Assembly (NCBI GenBank): GCA_036267975.1
Contig: DATAVA010000066.1
Location: 1 to 64,000 of the forward strand
Length of the DNA stretch: 64,000 bases
Origin: DAIDKA01 sp036267975
GTDB taxonomy: Bacteria; Pseudomonadota; Gammaproteobacteria; Steroidobacterales; Steroidobacteraceae
Reading direction: 5' to 3'
Shown: piece after piece, positions 24,790 through 31,947 of the stretch
Numbering within the stretch: the first letter of the stretch is position 1
Layout of the letters: every line of letters starts with the position of its first letter
Notes under the pieces: model-generated
What the model was told of the DNA's origin: nothing
The model's input: only the letters and a program-made list of their open reading frames with translations
The model's database searches: none
Translations under genes and position numbers: made by a program

Positions 24790-25135
24790 GACGGGCCGCC
24801 TCCACGCGGCGGGCCGAATCGTTGCGGCGGGAGCTGCGGGCACGCCGCAGCACCAGCGAGTAGCCGCCGTTGCCGTCGGCGAGGCAGCGCGCCACGCGAC
24901 TGATGGTGGTGACACTGACGCCCGTAAGCCGGTTGATCTCGCGGTAGGGGACGCCGCGCTTCAGCCAGTCCACGACTGCCCAGCGGTCGGCCATCGCCTG
25001 GATCTCGGCCGGCGTGCACAGGTCACGAAAGAACGCCCGGCACTCATCGGCGCTGCGCAACGAGGCGACCGCGGCGAACAGGTTGCGCTCGGCCAGTGCT
25101 TCCTGGCTGGAGGACACATTGAGATGGCTTTTCAT
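24782..25135 (-). CDS. hisR: TrpR/YerC-family transcriptional regulator, probable HisR
   Basis: 117 residues from the ATG at 25135 (a 7-codon longer version is possible). It contains the TrpR/YerC core: an AADECRAFFRDLCTPAEIQAMADRW-like region followed by a helix-turn-helix, GVPYREINRLTGVSVTTISRVARCL, at about residues 67-91. The C-terminal tail is Arg-rich. YerC-type proteins upstream of hisG have been proposed as histidine-biosynthesis repressors (HisR) in Xanthomonadales by comparative genomics. Being the first gene of the operon suggests autoregulation. A palindrome in its upstream region (25168-25181) is a candidate operator. The effector (histidine or histidyl species) is inferred. Confidence 0.82.
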   Translation of the reverse strand: MKSHLNVSSSQEALAERNLFAAVASLRSADECRAFFRDLCTPAEIQAMADRWAVVDWLKRGVPYREINRLTGVSVTTISRVARCLADGNGGYSLVLRRARSSRRNDSARRVEAARHG

Positions 25136-25167
25136 GGGGCTGGCGGCTCGTTTCAACGTAACAGTAC

Positions 25168-25181
25168 GCTAATACATTAAC
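25168..25181. promoter_or_regulatory. Candidate HisR operator
   Basis: GCTAAT-AC-ATTAAC: two 6-base arms that match as inverted repeats at 5 of 6 positions, with a 2-base centre. It lies 33 bases ahead of hisR and 36 bases ahead of the divergent MetE-like gene. Its shape is comparable to TrpR-family operators. A TTAACA (25177-25182) overlaps one arm and could be a -35-like element. Assignment rests on position and symmetry only. Confidence 0.4.
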
Positions 25182-25205
25182 ACAGACGGCCGCGCGCCAG
25201 AAGGC

Positions 25206-25211
25206 TATAAT
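25206..25211 (+). promoter_or_regulatory. Consensus -10 box immediately upstream of the MetE-like gene
   Basis: A perfect TATAAT ends 6 bases before the ATG at 25218. A normal start site would coincide with the A of the ATG, which suggests a leaderless mRNA. No ribosome-binding site is visible and there is no good -35 at 16-18 bases. Confidence 0.5.
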
Positions 25212-25217
25212 CGGCTG

Positions 25218-26363
25218 ATGCGACTCAGTACCGCACGGATCCTCACCACCCACGTTGGCAGCATGCCCAGGCCCCCGGCGGTGGTCGAGATGCTGATGGC
25301 CCGGGAAAACCGCACCGCCTATGACCCCGCGGCGTTCGATGTCGTGATGAGCGCCGCGGTCGATGCGGTAGTGGCGCGCCAGGTGCAGGCGGGCATCGAC
25401 ATCGTCAGTGACGGGGAAGTGTCGAAAATCAGCTACGCGACCTACATCAAGGAGCGGCTGTCGGGCTTTGCCGGGGATCGGCCGCGGCAGATCGCCCTCG
25501 ACCTGCAGCCCTATGCGGAATTCCGGGCCCGCATGGCCATTTTCGCCGGCAAGCAGGCTTTCAAGCGTCAGGCCTGCACCGGACCCATCGCGCGGGTCGA
25601 CCGCGAATCCGTGCACCAGGACATCGCGCACCTGCGCGCCGCGCAGCAGCGTCATGGCTGCGCGGAGGTGTTCATGAACGCGGCCTCCCCGGGTGTGGTG
25701 GCAGCATTCCAGCCCAATGAGTACTACCCAACGCATGAGGCATACGTCGAAGCCATCGCCAACGCCATGCGCGAGGAATACGAGGCGATCGCCGCGGCCG
25801 GCATCGTGCTGCAGATCGACTGCCCGGATCTGGCAATGGCGCAGCACACCGGTTTCCAGGATCTGAGTGAGGCGCAGTTCCTGCACCGGGCGAATTTCCA
25901 CGTCGAGGCGCTCAACGAGGCGCTGCGCAATGTTGCGGCCGACCAACTGCGCATGCACGTGTGCTGGGGCAACTATGAAGGCCCGCACGACCACGACATC
26001 GACGTGGCGAAAATACTGCCGATCATCTTCAAGGCGAAACCTTCGGCCCTGCTCTTCGAGGCAGCGAATCCACGCCACGCCCACGAATGGCTCACCTGGA
26101 GTCGCGCGAAGATCCCGGACGACAAGGTGCTGGTGCCGGGCCTGCTGACCAGTACCTCGAATTATGTCGAGCACCCCGAACTCATCGCTCAGCGTATCTG
26201 CGTGTTCGCGGACATCGTGGGTCGGGAGCGGGTCCTGGCCGGTACCGATTGCGGATTCGGTACTTTTGCCGGCATCGGCAAAATGGATGCCGAAATCTCC
26301 TATGCCAAGCTGGCCTCCCTGGCCGAGGGTGCCCGGCGCGCATCCGTGCGCCTGTGGCCTTGA
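25218..26363 (+). CDS. Cobalamin-independent methionine synthase (MetE C-terminal-like) family protein
   Basis: 381 residues, half the size of true MetE (~755) and equivalent to its catalytic C-terminal barrel only. It begins ILTTHVGSMPRP and carries a full set of zinc ligands: His247 and Cys249 (MHVCWGNYEG), Glu281 (LLFEAANPRH), and Cys345 (AGTDCGFG). Such stand-alone proteins are usually annotated as a 5-methyltetrahydropteroyltriglutamate-homocysteine methyltransferase family. Some members use other methyl donors or partner proteins, so the methyl donor is uncertain. It ends 33 bases before the SAM-I riboswitch of metX-metB, and the -35 of that promoter overlaps its stop codon. A perfect TATAAT directly upstream suggests a leaderless transcript, outside riboswitch control. 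Confidence 0.8.
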   Translation: MRLSTARILTTHVGSMPRPPAVVEMLMARENRTAYDPAAFDVVMSAAVDAVVARQVQAGIDIVSDGEVSKISYATYIKERLSGFAGDRPRQIALDLQPYAEFRARMAIFAGKQAFKRQACTGPIARVDRESVHQDIAHLRAAQQRHGCAEVFMNAASPGVVAAFQPNEYYPTHEAYVEAIANAMREEYEAIAAAGIVLQIDCPDLAMAQHTGFQDLSEAQFLHRANFHVEALNEALRNVAADQLRMHVCWGNYEGPHDHDIDVAKILPIIFKAKPSALLFEAANPRHAHEWLTWSRAKIPDDKVLVPGLLTSTSNYVEHPELIAQRICVFADIVGRERVLAGTDCGFGTFAGIGKMDAEISYAKLASLAEGARRASVRLWP

Positions 26364-26389
26364 CGCTGCCGCGCGACCCCGCCTAGACT
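26360..26389 (+). promoter_or_regulatory. Promoter of the SAM-riboswitch-metX-metB transcript
   Basis: TTGACG (26360-26365, 5 of 6 matches) and TAGACT (26384-26389, 4 of 6) with an 18-base spacer. The predicted start near 26396 coincides with the first base of the riboswitch P1 helix. The -35 overlaps the stop codon of the preceding gene. Confidence 0.65.
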
Positions 26390-26395
26390 TCACCT

Positions 26396-26516
26396 GCTCA
26401 TCGAGACCGGCTGAGGGAAAAGGCCCTTCGACGCCGGGGCAACCGCCGAGCCTAACCAGCTCGGGAAGGTGCCAACTCCTGCGACCCGCACTTAAAAAGC
26501 GGGGCGGTAGATGAGC
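26396..26516 (+). promoter_or_regulatory. SAM-I (S-box) riboswitch
   Basis: An S-adenosylmethionine-sensing aptamer in the metX leader. P1 pairs GCTCATC (26396-26402) with GATGAGC (26510-26516). Conserved core elements appear in order: CTGAGGGAAAAGGCCCTTCG, GCCGGGGCAACC, a P3 stem CCGAG/CTCGG, GGAAGGTGCCAACTCCTGC, a P4 stem CCCGC/GCGGG, and the final AGATGAG. These match the S-box consensus. High SAM would be expected to lower metX-metB expression. Confidence 0.93.
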
Positions 26517-26566
26517 GATCGGAGTGGCCCGAGCCGCGTGCAGCGCGGTGCGGGATGGACCCGATT

Positions 26567-26589
26567 CACCCGCCCGATCGGCGCGGGTG
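26567..26589 (+). promoter_or_regulatory. Hairpin in the riboswitch expression-platform region
   Basis: A 7-bp perfect stem CACCCGC/GCGGGTG encloses CCGATCGG. The loop CCGATC (26574-26579) is complementary to GATCGG (26517-26522), which lies directly after P1, so mutually exclusive pairings are possible. TTGTTTT follows at 26607-26613 after a possible CCGAT/ATCGG stem. Whether control is by termination or translation is not settled. Confidence 0.45.
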
Positions 26590-26641
26590 TTCCGCAGGGG
26601 TATCGGTTGTTTTACGAGCCCTGGTCGGCGGAGCGCCCAAG

Positions 26642-27706
26642 ATGACTGGCAAAGTTGAGGTTCTATCTATAGGCACGCGTGCCGCGCGCGTGACGCCCCT
26701 GCACGCGCCGACCCCGGTGGCGTCTCCCGCGATTCGCGAGGGCGTCCTGGAACTGGCCGGCGCCCGTGCGCTGCATCATCATGGGGAGCTCACCGACGTA
26801 CGCGTCGCCTGGCGCATGACGGGGCCGGAGGGTGCGCCGGTGGTGTGCGCGCTGGGCGGCATTTCGGCGCATCGCCGGGTGTGCCTCACCGCTGATCCGC
26901 GGGTGGGCTGGTGGGCCGAAATCGCCGGACCGGCCAAGCCCCTCGACAGTGATCGGTGGCGGATCCTGAGTTTTGATTTCCTGGGGGGGAGTGGCGAGAC
27001 CACCGGGCCGGTCGCCGGCGCGACCGATTTCCCCAGCATTTCGACCTACGACCAGGCGCGCATGCTCGAACAGCTGCTGGACGCACTGGGTATCGACGCA
27101 CTGCGTGCCATTGCCGGCGGGTCCTACGGTGGCATGGTGGGCCTCGCGTTCGCGGAACGCTTTCCGGACCGCGTGGCCAATCTGCTGGTGGTCGGCGCCC
27201 CGGATCGCGCCCATCCGATGTCCAGCGCCTGGCGCAGTACCCAGCGGCGCATGGTCCGCTTCGGCATCGAGAGCGGCCGGCCGGAGCTGGGCATGGAGCT
27301 GGCGCGGGCGCTGGCGATGACCACCTATCGATCCGCGGAGGAGTTCGCGGCGCGCTTCGACGGACCTGCGCAGTTCATCGACGGGCGCTTCGAGTTTCCG
27401 GTGGAACAGTATCTGGCCGCGCGCGGCCGCGACTACGCGGCCCGGCACTGTCCCGAATCATTCCTGTGCCTGTCCGAGTCCATCGACCTGCATCGCGTGG
27501 ATGTCGCGCGCATTTTCGTGCCGACTACCGTGGTGGGCATCCGTGAGGATCGTCTGGTGCCGCTGTCGGACCTGCGCGCCATGGTCGCGCGGCTCCAGCA
27601 AGGCCGCCTGCACGAGATTTCCTCGGTATTCGGACACGATGCCTTCCTGAAGGAGACAGATCAGTTGCGTGGAATTTTTGCGAACGTACTGGGCGGTGCG
27701 GGATGA
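26642..27706 (+). CDS. metX: Homoserine O-acyltransferase (MetX family)
   Basis: Activates homoserine at the entry to methionine synthesis. 354 residues with an alpha/beta-hydrolase fold. The nucleophile elbow is GGSYGGMVGL (catalytic Ser), the acid is in GIREDRLVP, and the catalytic His is in FGHDAF near the C-terminus. The family's acyl specificity cannot be read from fold alone: MetX proteins in Xanthomonas-like bacteria can be succinyltransferases rather than acetyltransferases. The ATG at 26642 was chosen for its GGAG site; an upstream ATG at 26555 would place the start within the regulatory leader. Control is by the SAM-I riboswitch just upstream. The stop overlaps the metB ATG (ATGA). 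Confidence 0.9.
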   Translation: MTGKVEVLSIGTRAARVTPLHAPTPVASPAIREGVLELAGARALHHHGELTDVRVAWRMTGPEGAPVVCALGGISAHRRVCLTADPRVGWWAEIAGPAKPLDSDRWRILSFDFLGGSGETTGPVAGATDFPSISTYDQARMLEQLLDALGIDALRAIAGGSYGGMVGLAFAERFPDRVANLLVVGAPDRAHPMSSAWRSTQRRMVRFGIESGRPELGMELARALAMTTYRSAEEFAARFDGPAQFIDGRFEFPVEQYLAARGRDYAARHCPESFLCLSESIDLHRVDVARIFVPTTVVGIREDRLVPLSDLRAMVARLQQGRLHEISSVFGHDAFLKETDQLRGIFANVLGGAG

Positions 27707-28872
27707 GTCTGAAACCGGATGCCGTGACTCAGGCGGTGCGCGCCGGTCTGGAGAGCGATGCCGATACGGGCGCGGTGGTACCGCCCATTCACCTCTCCAC
27801 GACCTATGCTTTCCGCGCCTTTGCGGACAAGCGCCCCTACGACTACTCGCGCAGCGGCAATCCCACCCGTGACCTGCTCGGCAAGGCGCTGGCGGATCTG
27901 GAAGGTGGCGTCGGCGCGACGATTCTCGCCACCGGCATGGCCGCGATCACGCTGGTCGGGCAGCTGCTGCCCATCGGCGCGCGCATCGTCGCGCCGCACG
28001 ATTGCTACGCCGGTACGTATCGGCTGTTTGAAGCGTGGCAGCGCCGCGGCGAACTCGTGTGCGACTTCGTGGACTTCGGCGACATGGCGGCCGTGCGCGC
28101 GGCATTGTCGCAGCCGGCGGCGTTGCTGTGGATCGAAACGCCCAGCAATCCATTGCTGCGCATCACCGACATTGCGCACTTCGCCGAGCTGGGCCACGCG
28201 GCCGGCGCGCTGATCGGGGTCGACAATACCTTTCTCTCGCCGCTGTGGCAGAAGCCACTGGCGCTGGGCGCGGACATCGTCGTGCACTCCACGACCAAGT
28301 ATCTCAATGGACACAGCGATGTCGTCGGCGGCGCGGTGATTGCGGCCACCGCGGAACTGCACGAGCAGTTGGGCTGGTGGGCGAACTGCATGGGTCTCAC
28401 CGGCGCGGCCTTCGACAGCTATCTGACTTTGCGCGGACTGCGGACCTTGAATGCGCGCCTGGACCACCATGGGCGCAATGCGGGCCGCCTCGCGCACTGG
28501 CTGCAGTCGCAGCCGGGCGTGAAGCGCGTGTTTTATCCCGGTCTGCCGGAACATCCGGGGCACGAGGTCGCAGCCCGGCAGCAACAGGGGTTCGGCGCCG
28601 TCGTGACGCTGGAGATCGCCGGCGGGCACGACGCGGTGCGCGCGCTGGTATCGCAGCTGAAGTACTTCTCCCTCGCCGAGAGCCTCGGTGGGGTCGAGAG
28701 CCTGATCGCGCACCCGGCCACCATGACCCACGCGGCCATGGATCCGCAGGCGCGGCAGCGCGCGGGCCTCACGGAGGGTCTGCTGCGCCTGTCGGTCGGA
28801 ATCGAAGCATATGAGGACCTGCGCGATGATTTCGCAGCGGGTCTGGAGCGCGCACGCGCGGCGACGCGCTAG
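27703..28872 (+). CDS. metB: Cystathionine gamma-synthase / O-acylhomoserine sulfhydrylase-type PLP enzyme
   Basis: Uses the O-acylhomoserine made by MetX. 389 residues of the Cys/Met metabolism PLP family. Motifs: YDYSRSGNPTRDLL, ATGMAAITLV, ETPSNPLLRITDI, GVDNTFLSP, and VHSTTKYLNGHSD with PLP-Lys199; the C-terminus has SLGGVESLIAHPATMTHA. The family includes MetB, MetZ and MetC, which are hard to tell apart by eye. Pairing with metX behind a SAM riboswitch favours MetB or MetZ. Its start overlaps the metX stop. Its last 4 bp overlap the convergent leuB stop, leaving no room for a separate terminator. Confidence 0.88.
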   Translation: MSLKPDAVTQAVRAGLESDADTGAVVPPIHLSTTYAFRAFADKRPYDYSRSGNPTRDLLGKALADLEGGVGATILATGMAAITLVGQLLPIGARIVAPHDCYAGTYRLFEAWQRRGELVCDFVDFGDMAAVRAALSQPAALLWIETPSNPLLRITDIAHFAELGHAAGALIGVDNTFLSPLWQKPLALGADIVVHSTTKYLNGHSDVVGGAVIAATAELHEQLGWWANCMGLTGAAFDSYLTLRGLRTLNARLDHHGRNAGRLAHWLQSQPGVKRVFYPGLPEHPGHEVAARQQQGFGAVVTLEIAGGHDAVRALVSQLKYFSLAESLGGVESLIAHPATMTHAAMDPQARQRAGLTEGLLRLSVGIEAYEDLRDDFAAGLERARAATR

Positions 28873-29933
28873 GCTGCGAGGATCGCGGCGACGCGCTCGC
28901 CGACTTCGCGCGTGCTGTACGTACGGCTGCCGGGCGCGGCGATATCCGGCGTGCAGGCGCCTTCGGTGATGGCCTGCGCGATGGCTTTCTCGACCAGCGC
29001 CGCTTCCTCGTGCAGCTGCAGTGAGTGGCGCAACAGCAGCGCCACGCTCATCAGGGTGCCATAAGGATTGGCGATGCCCTTGCCCGCGATGTCCGGGGCC
29101 GATCCATGGATCGGCTCGTACAGCCCGCGGCTGCCGTCACCCAACGAGGCGGAGGGCAGCAGCCCCAGGGAACCGGCGAGCATCGAAGCTTCATCCGTGA
29201 GGATGTCGCCGAACATGTTTTCGGTCAGCAGCACATCAAAATCGCGCGGCCGGCGGATCAGGTGCATGGCCGCGGCATCGACCAGGATGTGTTCGAGCTG
29301 AATACCCGGAAACTCGGTGCGCGCCACCCGTGTGCACACCTCGCGCCACAGGCGCGATGTCTCCAGCACGTTCGATTTGTCGATCGAGGTCACCTTGCCG
29401 CGTCGTGCGCGCGCCAGCTGGCAGGCCACCCGCGTCACCCGCTCGACCTCGCCCACCGTATAGGTACAAAGATCCGTCGCCTTATCGCGGCTGCGGGTCT
29501 TCTCGCCGAAGTAGATACCTCCGGTGAGTTCGCGCACGAACATCAGGTCGACCCCGTCGAGGACTTCCGGGCGCAGGGTCGAGGCGTGGCGCAGGGCAGG
29601 GTGGATGGTGACGGGGCGCAGGTTCGCAAAGGTCCCCAGCGCCTTGCGCAGGCCGAGCAGTCCGCTTTCCGGACGCACTTTCGCATCCGGCGCCGACCAT
29701 TTCGGACCGCCGATGGCCCCCAGCAAAATTGCGTCGCTGGCCAGGCACGACTCGAGGGTTGATGGCGGCAGCGGCTCGCCCGTGAGCTCGATGGCCGCGC
29801 CCCCGAAGGGCTGCGGCGTGAGCGCGAACTGATGCCCGAAGCGTTGCGCCACCGTGGTGAGACAGCGCACGCCTTCTGCGGCGACTTCCGGGCCGATGCC
29901 ATCGCCCCCCAGTACCGTAATCGATGCCTTCAT
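28869..29933 (-). CDS. leuB: 3-isopropylmalate dehydrogenase
   Basis: NAD-dependent oxidative decarboxylase, third enzyme of leucine synthesis. 354 residues. Motifs: VLGGDGIGPEV, GAIGGPKW, ESGLLGLRKALGTFANLRPV, ELTGGIYFGE, SIDKSNVLETSRLWREV, and the metal/substrate region TENMFGDILTDEASMLAGSLGLLPSAS. The adenine-binding loop reads GLYEPIHGSAPDIAGKGIANP. It is the last gene of the ilvC-leuA-leuC-leuD-leuB operon, 3 bases after the leuD stop. The metB gene converges with a 4-bp overlap. Confidence 0.97.
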   Translation of the reverse strand: MKASITVLGGDGIGPEVAAEGVRCLTTVAQRFGHQFALTPQPFGGAAIELTGEPLPPSTLESCLASDAILLGAIGGPKWSAPDAKVRPESGLLGLRKALGTFANLRPVTIHPALRHASTLRPEVLDGVDLMFVRELTGGIYFGEKTRSRDKATDLCTYTVGEVERVTRVACQLARARRGKVTSIDKSNVLETSRLWREVCTRVARTEFPGIQLEHILVDAAAMHLIRRPRDFDVLLTENMFGDILTDEASMLAGSLGLLPSASLGDGSRGLYEPIHGSAPDIAGKGIANPYGTLMSVALLLRHSLQLHEEAALVEKAIAQAITEGACTPDIAAPGSRTYSTREVGERVAAILAA

Positions 29934-29936
29934 GAC

Positions 29937-30518
29937 TCAGTTGTCCTTGGTGCGCGCTTCGTAGACGGCGATCCGCTCCTGCTGCTGCAGCAGGAAACCG
30001 AGCTCGTCGACGCCATTGAGCAGGCAGTACCGCGCGAACGGATCGATGGCGAACCCGATGTTGGCGCCATTGGGCAGCTGCAGGTTCGTGCCCGCCAGGT
30101 CGATGGTGACCTCGCTGCCGGGATTGCCGATGAGCCAGCGGCTCGTGCCCTCATCGACCACGATCGGCAGCAGCCCGTTCATCAGCGAATTGTTGCGGAA
30201 AATGTCGGCGATCTCGGTGCTGATGACGGCGCGGAAGCCGTAATCGAGCAACGCCCAGGGCGCATGTTCGCGCGAGGAACCGCAGCCGAAGTTGCGCCCC
30301 GCGACCAGTACCTGGCAGCCGGCGGCCGCGGGCTGGTTCAGGATGAAGTCGGCGTTCGGGCTGCCATCGGGCGCATAGCGCCAGTCGGAGAACAGCTGCT
30401 TGCCCAGACCGCTGCGCGTGGTCGTGGTGAGAAAGCGCGCCGGAATGATCTGGTCGGTGTCGATGTTGCTGCCCGGCAGCACCACCGTGCGCGAGCGGAT
30501 GGTCGTGATCTTTTCCAT
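29937..30518 (-). CDS. leuD: 3-isopropylmalate dehydratase small subunit
   Basis: Small subunit of isopropylmalate isomerase, partner of LeuC. 193 residues (E. coli 201). Motifs: VVLPGSNIDTDQIIPARFL and VAGRNFGCGSSREHAPWALLDYGFRAVIS, with the substrate-binding GSSREH loop. A C-terminal FLLQQQERIAVYEAR segment is typical. The gene starts 11 bases after leuC and ends 3 bases before the leuB ATG. The order leuC-leuD-leuB is standard for this operon. Confidence 0.97.
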   Translation of the reverse strand: MEKITTIRSRTVVLPGSNIDTDQIIPARFLTTTTRSGLGKQLFSDWRYAPDGSPNADFILNQPAAAGCQVLVAGRNFGCGSSREHAPWALLDYGFRAVISTEIADIFRNNSLMNGLLPIVVDEGTSRWLIGNPGSEVTIDLAGTNLQLPNGANIGFAIDPFARYCLLNGVDELGFLLQQQERIAVYEARTKDN

Positions 30519-30529
30519 TATCGTCGTCC

Positions 30530-31927
30530 CTACATCAGCTCACGCGGATCGGTGACCCGGCCGCGAATGGCACTGGCTGCCGCGGTCAGGGGACTCGCGA
30601 GCAGGGTGCGCGCACCGGCGCCCTGACGGCCTTCAAAGTTGCGATTGCTCGTGCTCACCGAATACTCACCGCGTGCGACGGTGTCACCGTTCATGCCGAT
30701 GCACATCGAACAGCCCGACTCGCGCCAGTCGGCACCGGCAGCGATGAAGATCTGATCCAATCCTTCGGCCTCCGCTGCGGCCTTGACCTGCTGTGAGCCC
30801 GGAACCACGAGCATGCGCACCGTGCTCGCGATCCGGTGACCGCGCAGCACCTGTGCAGCGCTGCGCAGGTCGCTGAGGCGGCCATTGGTGCAGCTGCCGA
30901 TGAACACGACATTCACGGGCTGATCACGGATGGCCTGACCGGCCTGGAACCCCATGTAGGCGAGGGCCTTGTCAAACACCGGGTCGCCTTTGCGGTCCGG
31001 TACCGATCCGTTGATGGGAATGACCATGCCCGGATGCGTGCCATAGCTGATCATCGGCGTCAGCTGCGCCGCATCCAAAGTGTGCTCGCGATCAAAGGCG
31101 GCGCCCGGGTCCGTCGGCAATGCGCGCCAGCGTTCCACGGCGCGTTCCCAGGCGGCCCCGCTGGGGGAGCGGGGCCGGTCCGACAGATAACTGAACGTCG
31201 TTTCATCCGGCGCGATCATGCCGGCGCGGGCCCCTGCCTCGATGGACATATTGCACACCGTCATGCGCTCCTCCATGTTCAGGGCACGAATCCCTTCGCC
31301 GCGATATTCGAGCACATGACCGGTGCCACCCTCGACGCCGATCTGCCCGATGATGGCCAGCACCAGGTCCTTGGCCGTGACGCCGGCCTGCAGTTTCTGG
31401 TTCACGTTGATGGCAAAGGTCTGCGGCTTGCGCTGCAGGATGCATTGGGTCGCAAAGACATGCCCCACCTCGGTGGTGCCAATGCCGAAGGCCAGTGCGC
31501 CGAAGGCGCCGTGCGTGCTCGTGTGACTGTCGCCACACACGATGGTGCGACCCGGACGCGTCAGACCCAGCTCCGGCCCGATGATGTGCACGATGCCGCG
31601 CAGGTCGCTGTGCATGTTCAGCAGTTCGATGCCGGCCGCGGCGCAATTGCGCTCCAGCTGCGCGACCTGCCGGGCAGCGGCCGACTGGACCACCGGCACG
31701 CCGCCGAACACCTGCTCGGTGCGCGTCGGGGTGGAGTGATCCATGGTCGCGAGCGTCAGATCCTTGCGCCGCACGGACAGGCCGCGCTGGCGCAGCACCT
31801 CGAAGGCCTGCGGGGTGGTGACCTCGTGAATCAGGTGCAGGTCGATGAACAGTACCGCGGGCGCGTCGGCCGTCTCGGGAGCCACTTCGTGCTGCTCCCA
31901 AACCTTCTGGAACATGGTCTTGGGCAT
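30530..31927 (-). CDS. leuC: 3-isopropylmalate dehydratase large subunit
   Basis: Aconitase-family Fe-S subunit that isomerises 2- to 3-isopropylmalate. 465 residues (E. coli 466). Motifs: LFIDLHLIHEVTTPQAF, IVCGDSHTSTHGAFGALAFGIGTTEVGHVFATQ (first cluster/substrate region), FIGSCTNGRLSDLR (one [4Fe-4S] Cys) and ESGCSMCIGMN (two more Cys). All three cluster cysteines are present. It lies 20 bases after leuA. The start ATG is preceded by AGGATC. Confidence 0.97.
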   Translation of the reverse strand: MPKTMFQKVWEQHEVAPETADAPAVLFIDLHLIHEVTTPQAFEVLRQRGLSVRRKDLTLATMDHSTPTRTEQVFGGVPVVQSAAARQVAQLERNCAAAGIELLNMHSDLRGIVHIIGPELGLTRPGRTIVCGDSHTSTHGAFGALAFGIGTTEVGHVFATQCILQRKPQTFAINVNQKLQAGVTAKDLVLAIIGQIGVEGGTGHVLEYRGEGIRALNMEERMTVCNMSIEAGARAGMIAPDETTFSYLSDRPRSPSGAAWERAVERWRALPTDPGAAFDREHTLDAAQLTPMISYGTHPGMVIPINGSVPDRKGDPVFDKALAYMGFQAGQAIRDQPVNVVFIGSCTNGRLSDLRSAAQVLRGHRIASTVRMLVVPGSQQVKAAAEAEGLDQIFIAAGADWRESGCSMCIGMNGDTVARGEYSVSTSNRNFEGRQGAGARTLLASPLTAAASAIRGRVTDPRELM

Positions 31928-31947
31928 GTTTGATCCTGGATGTCGGC

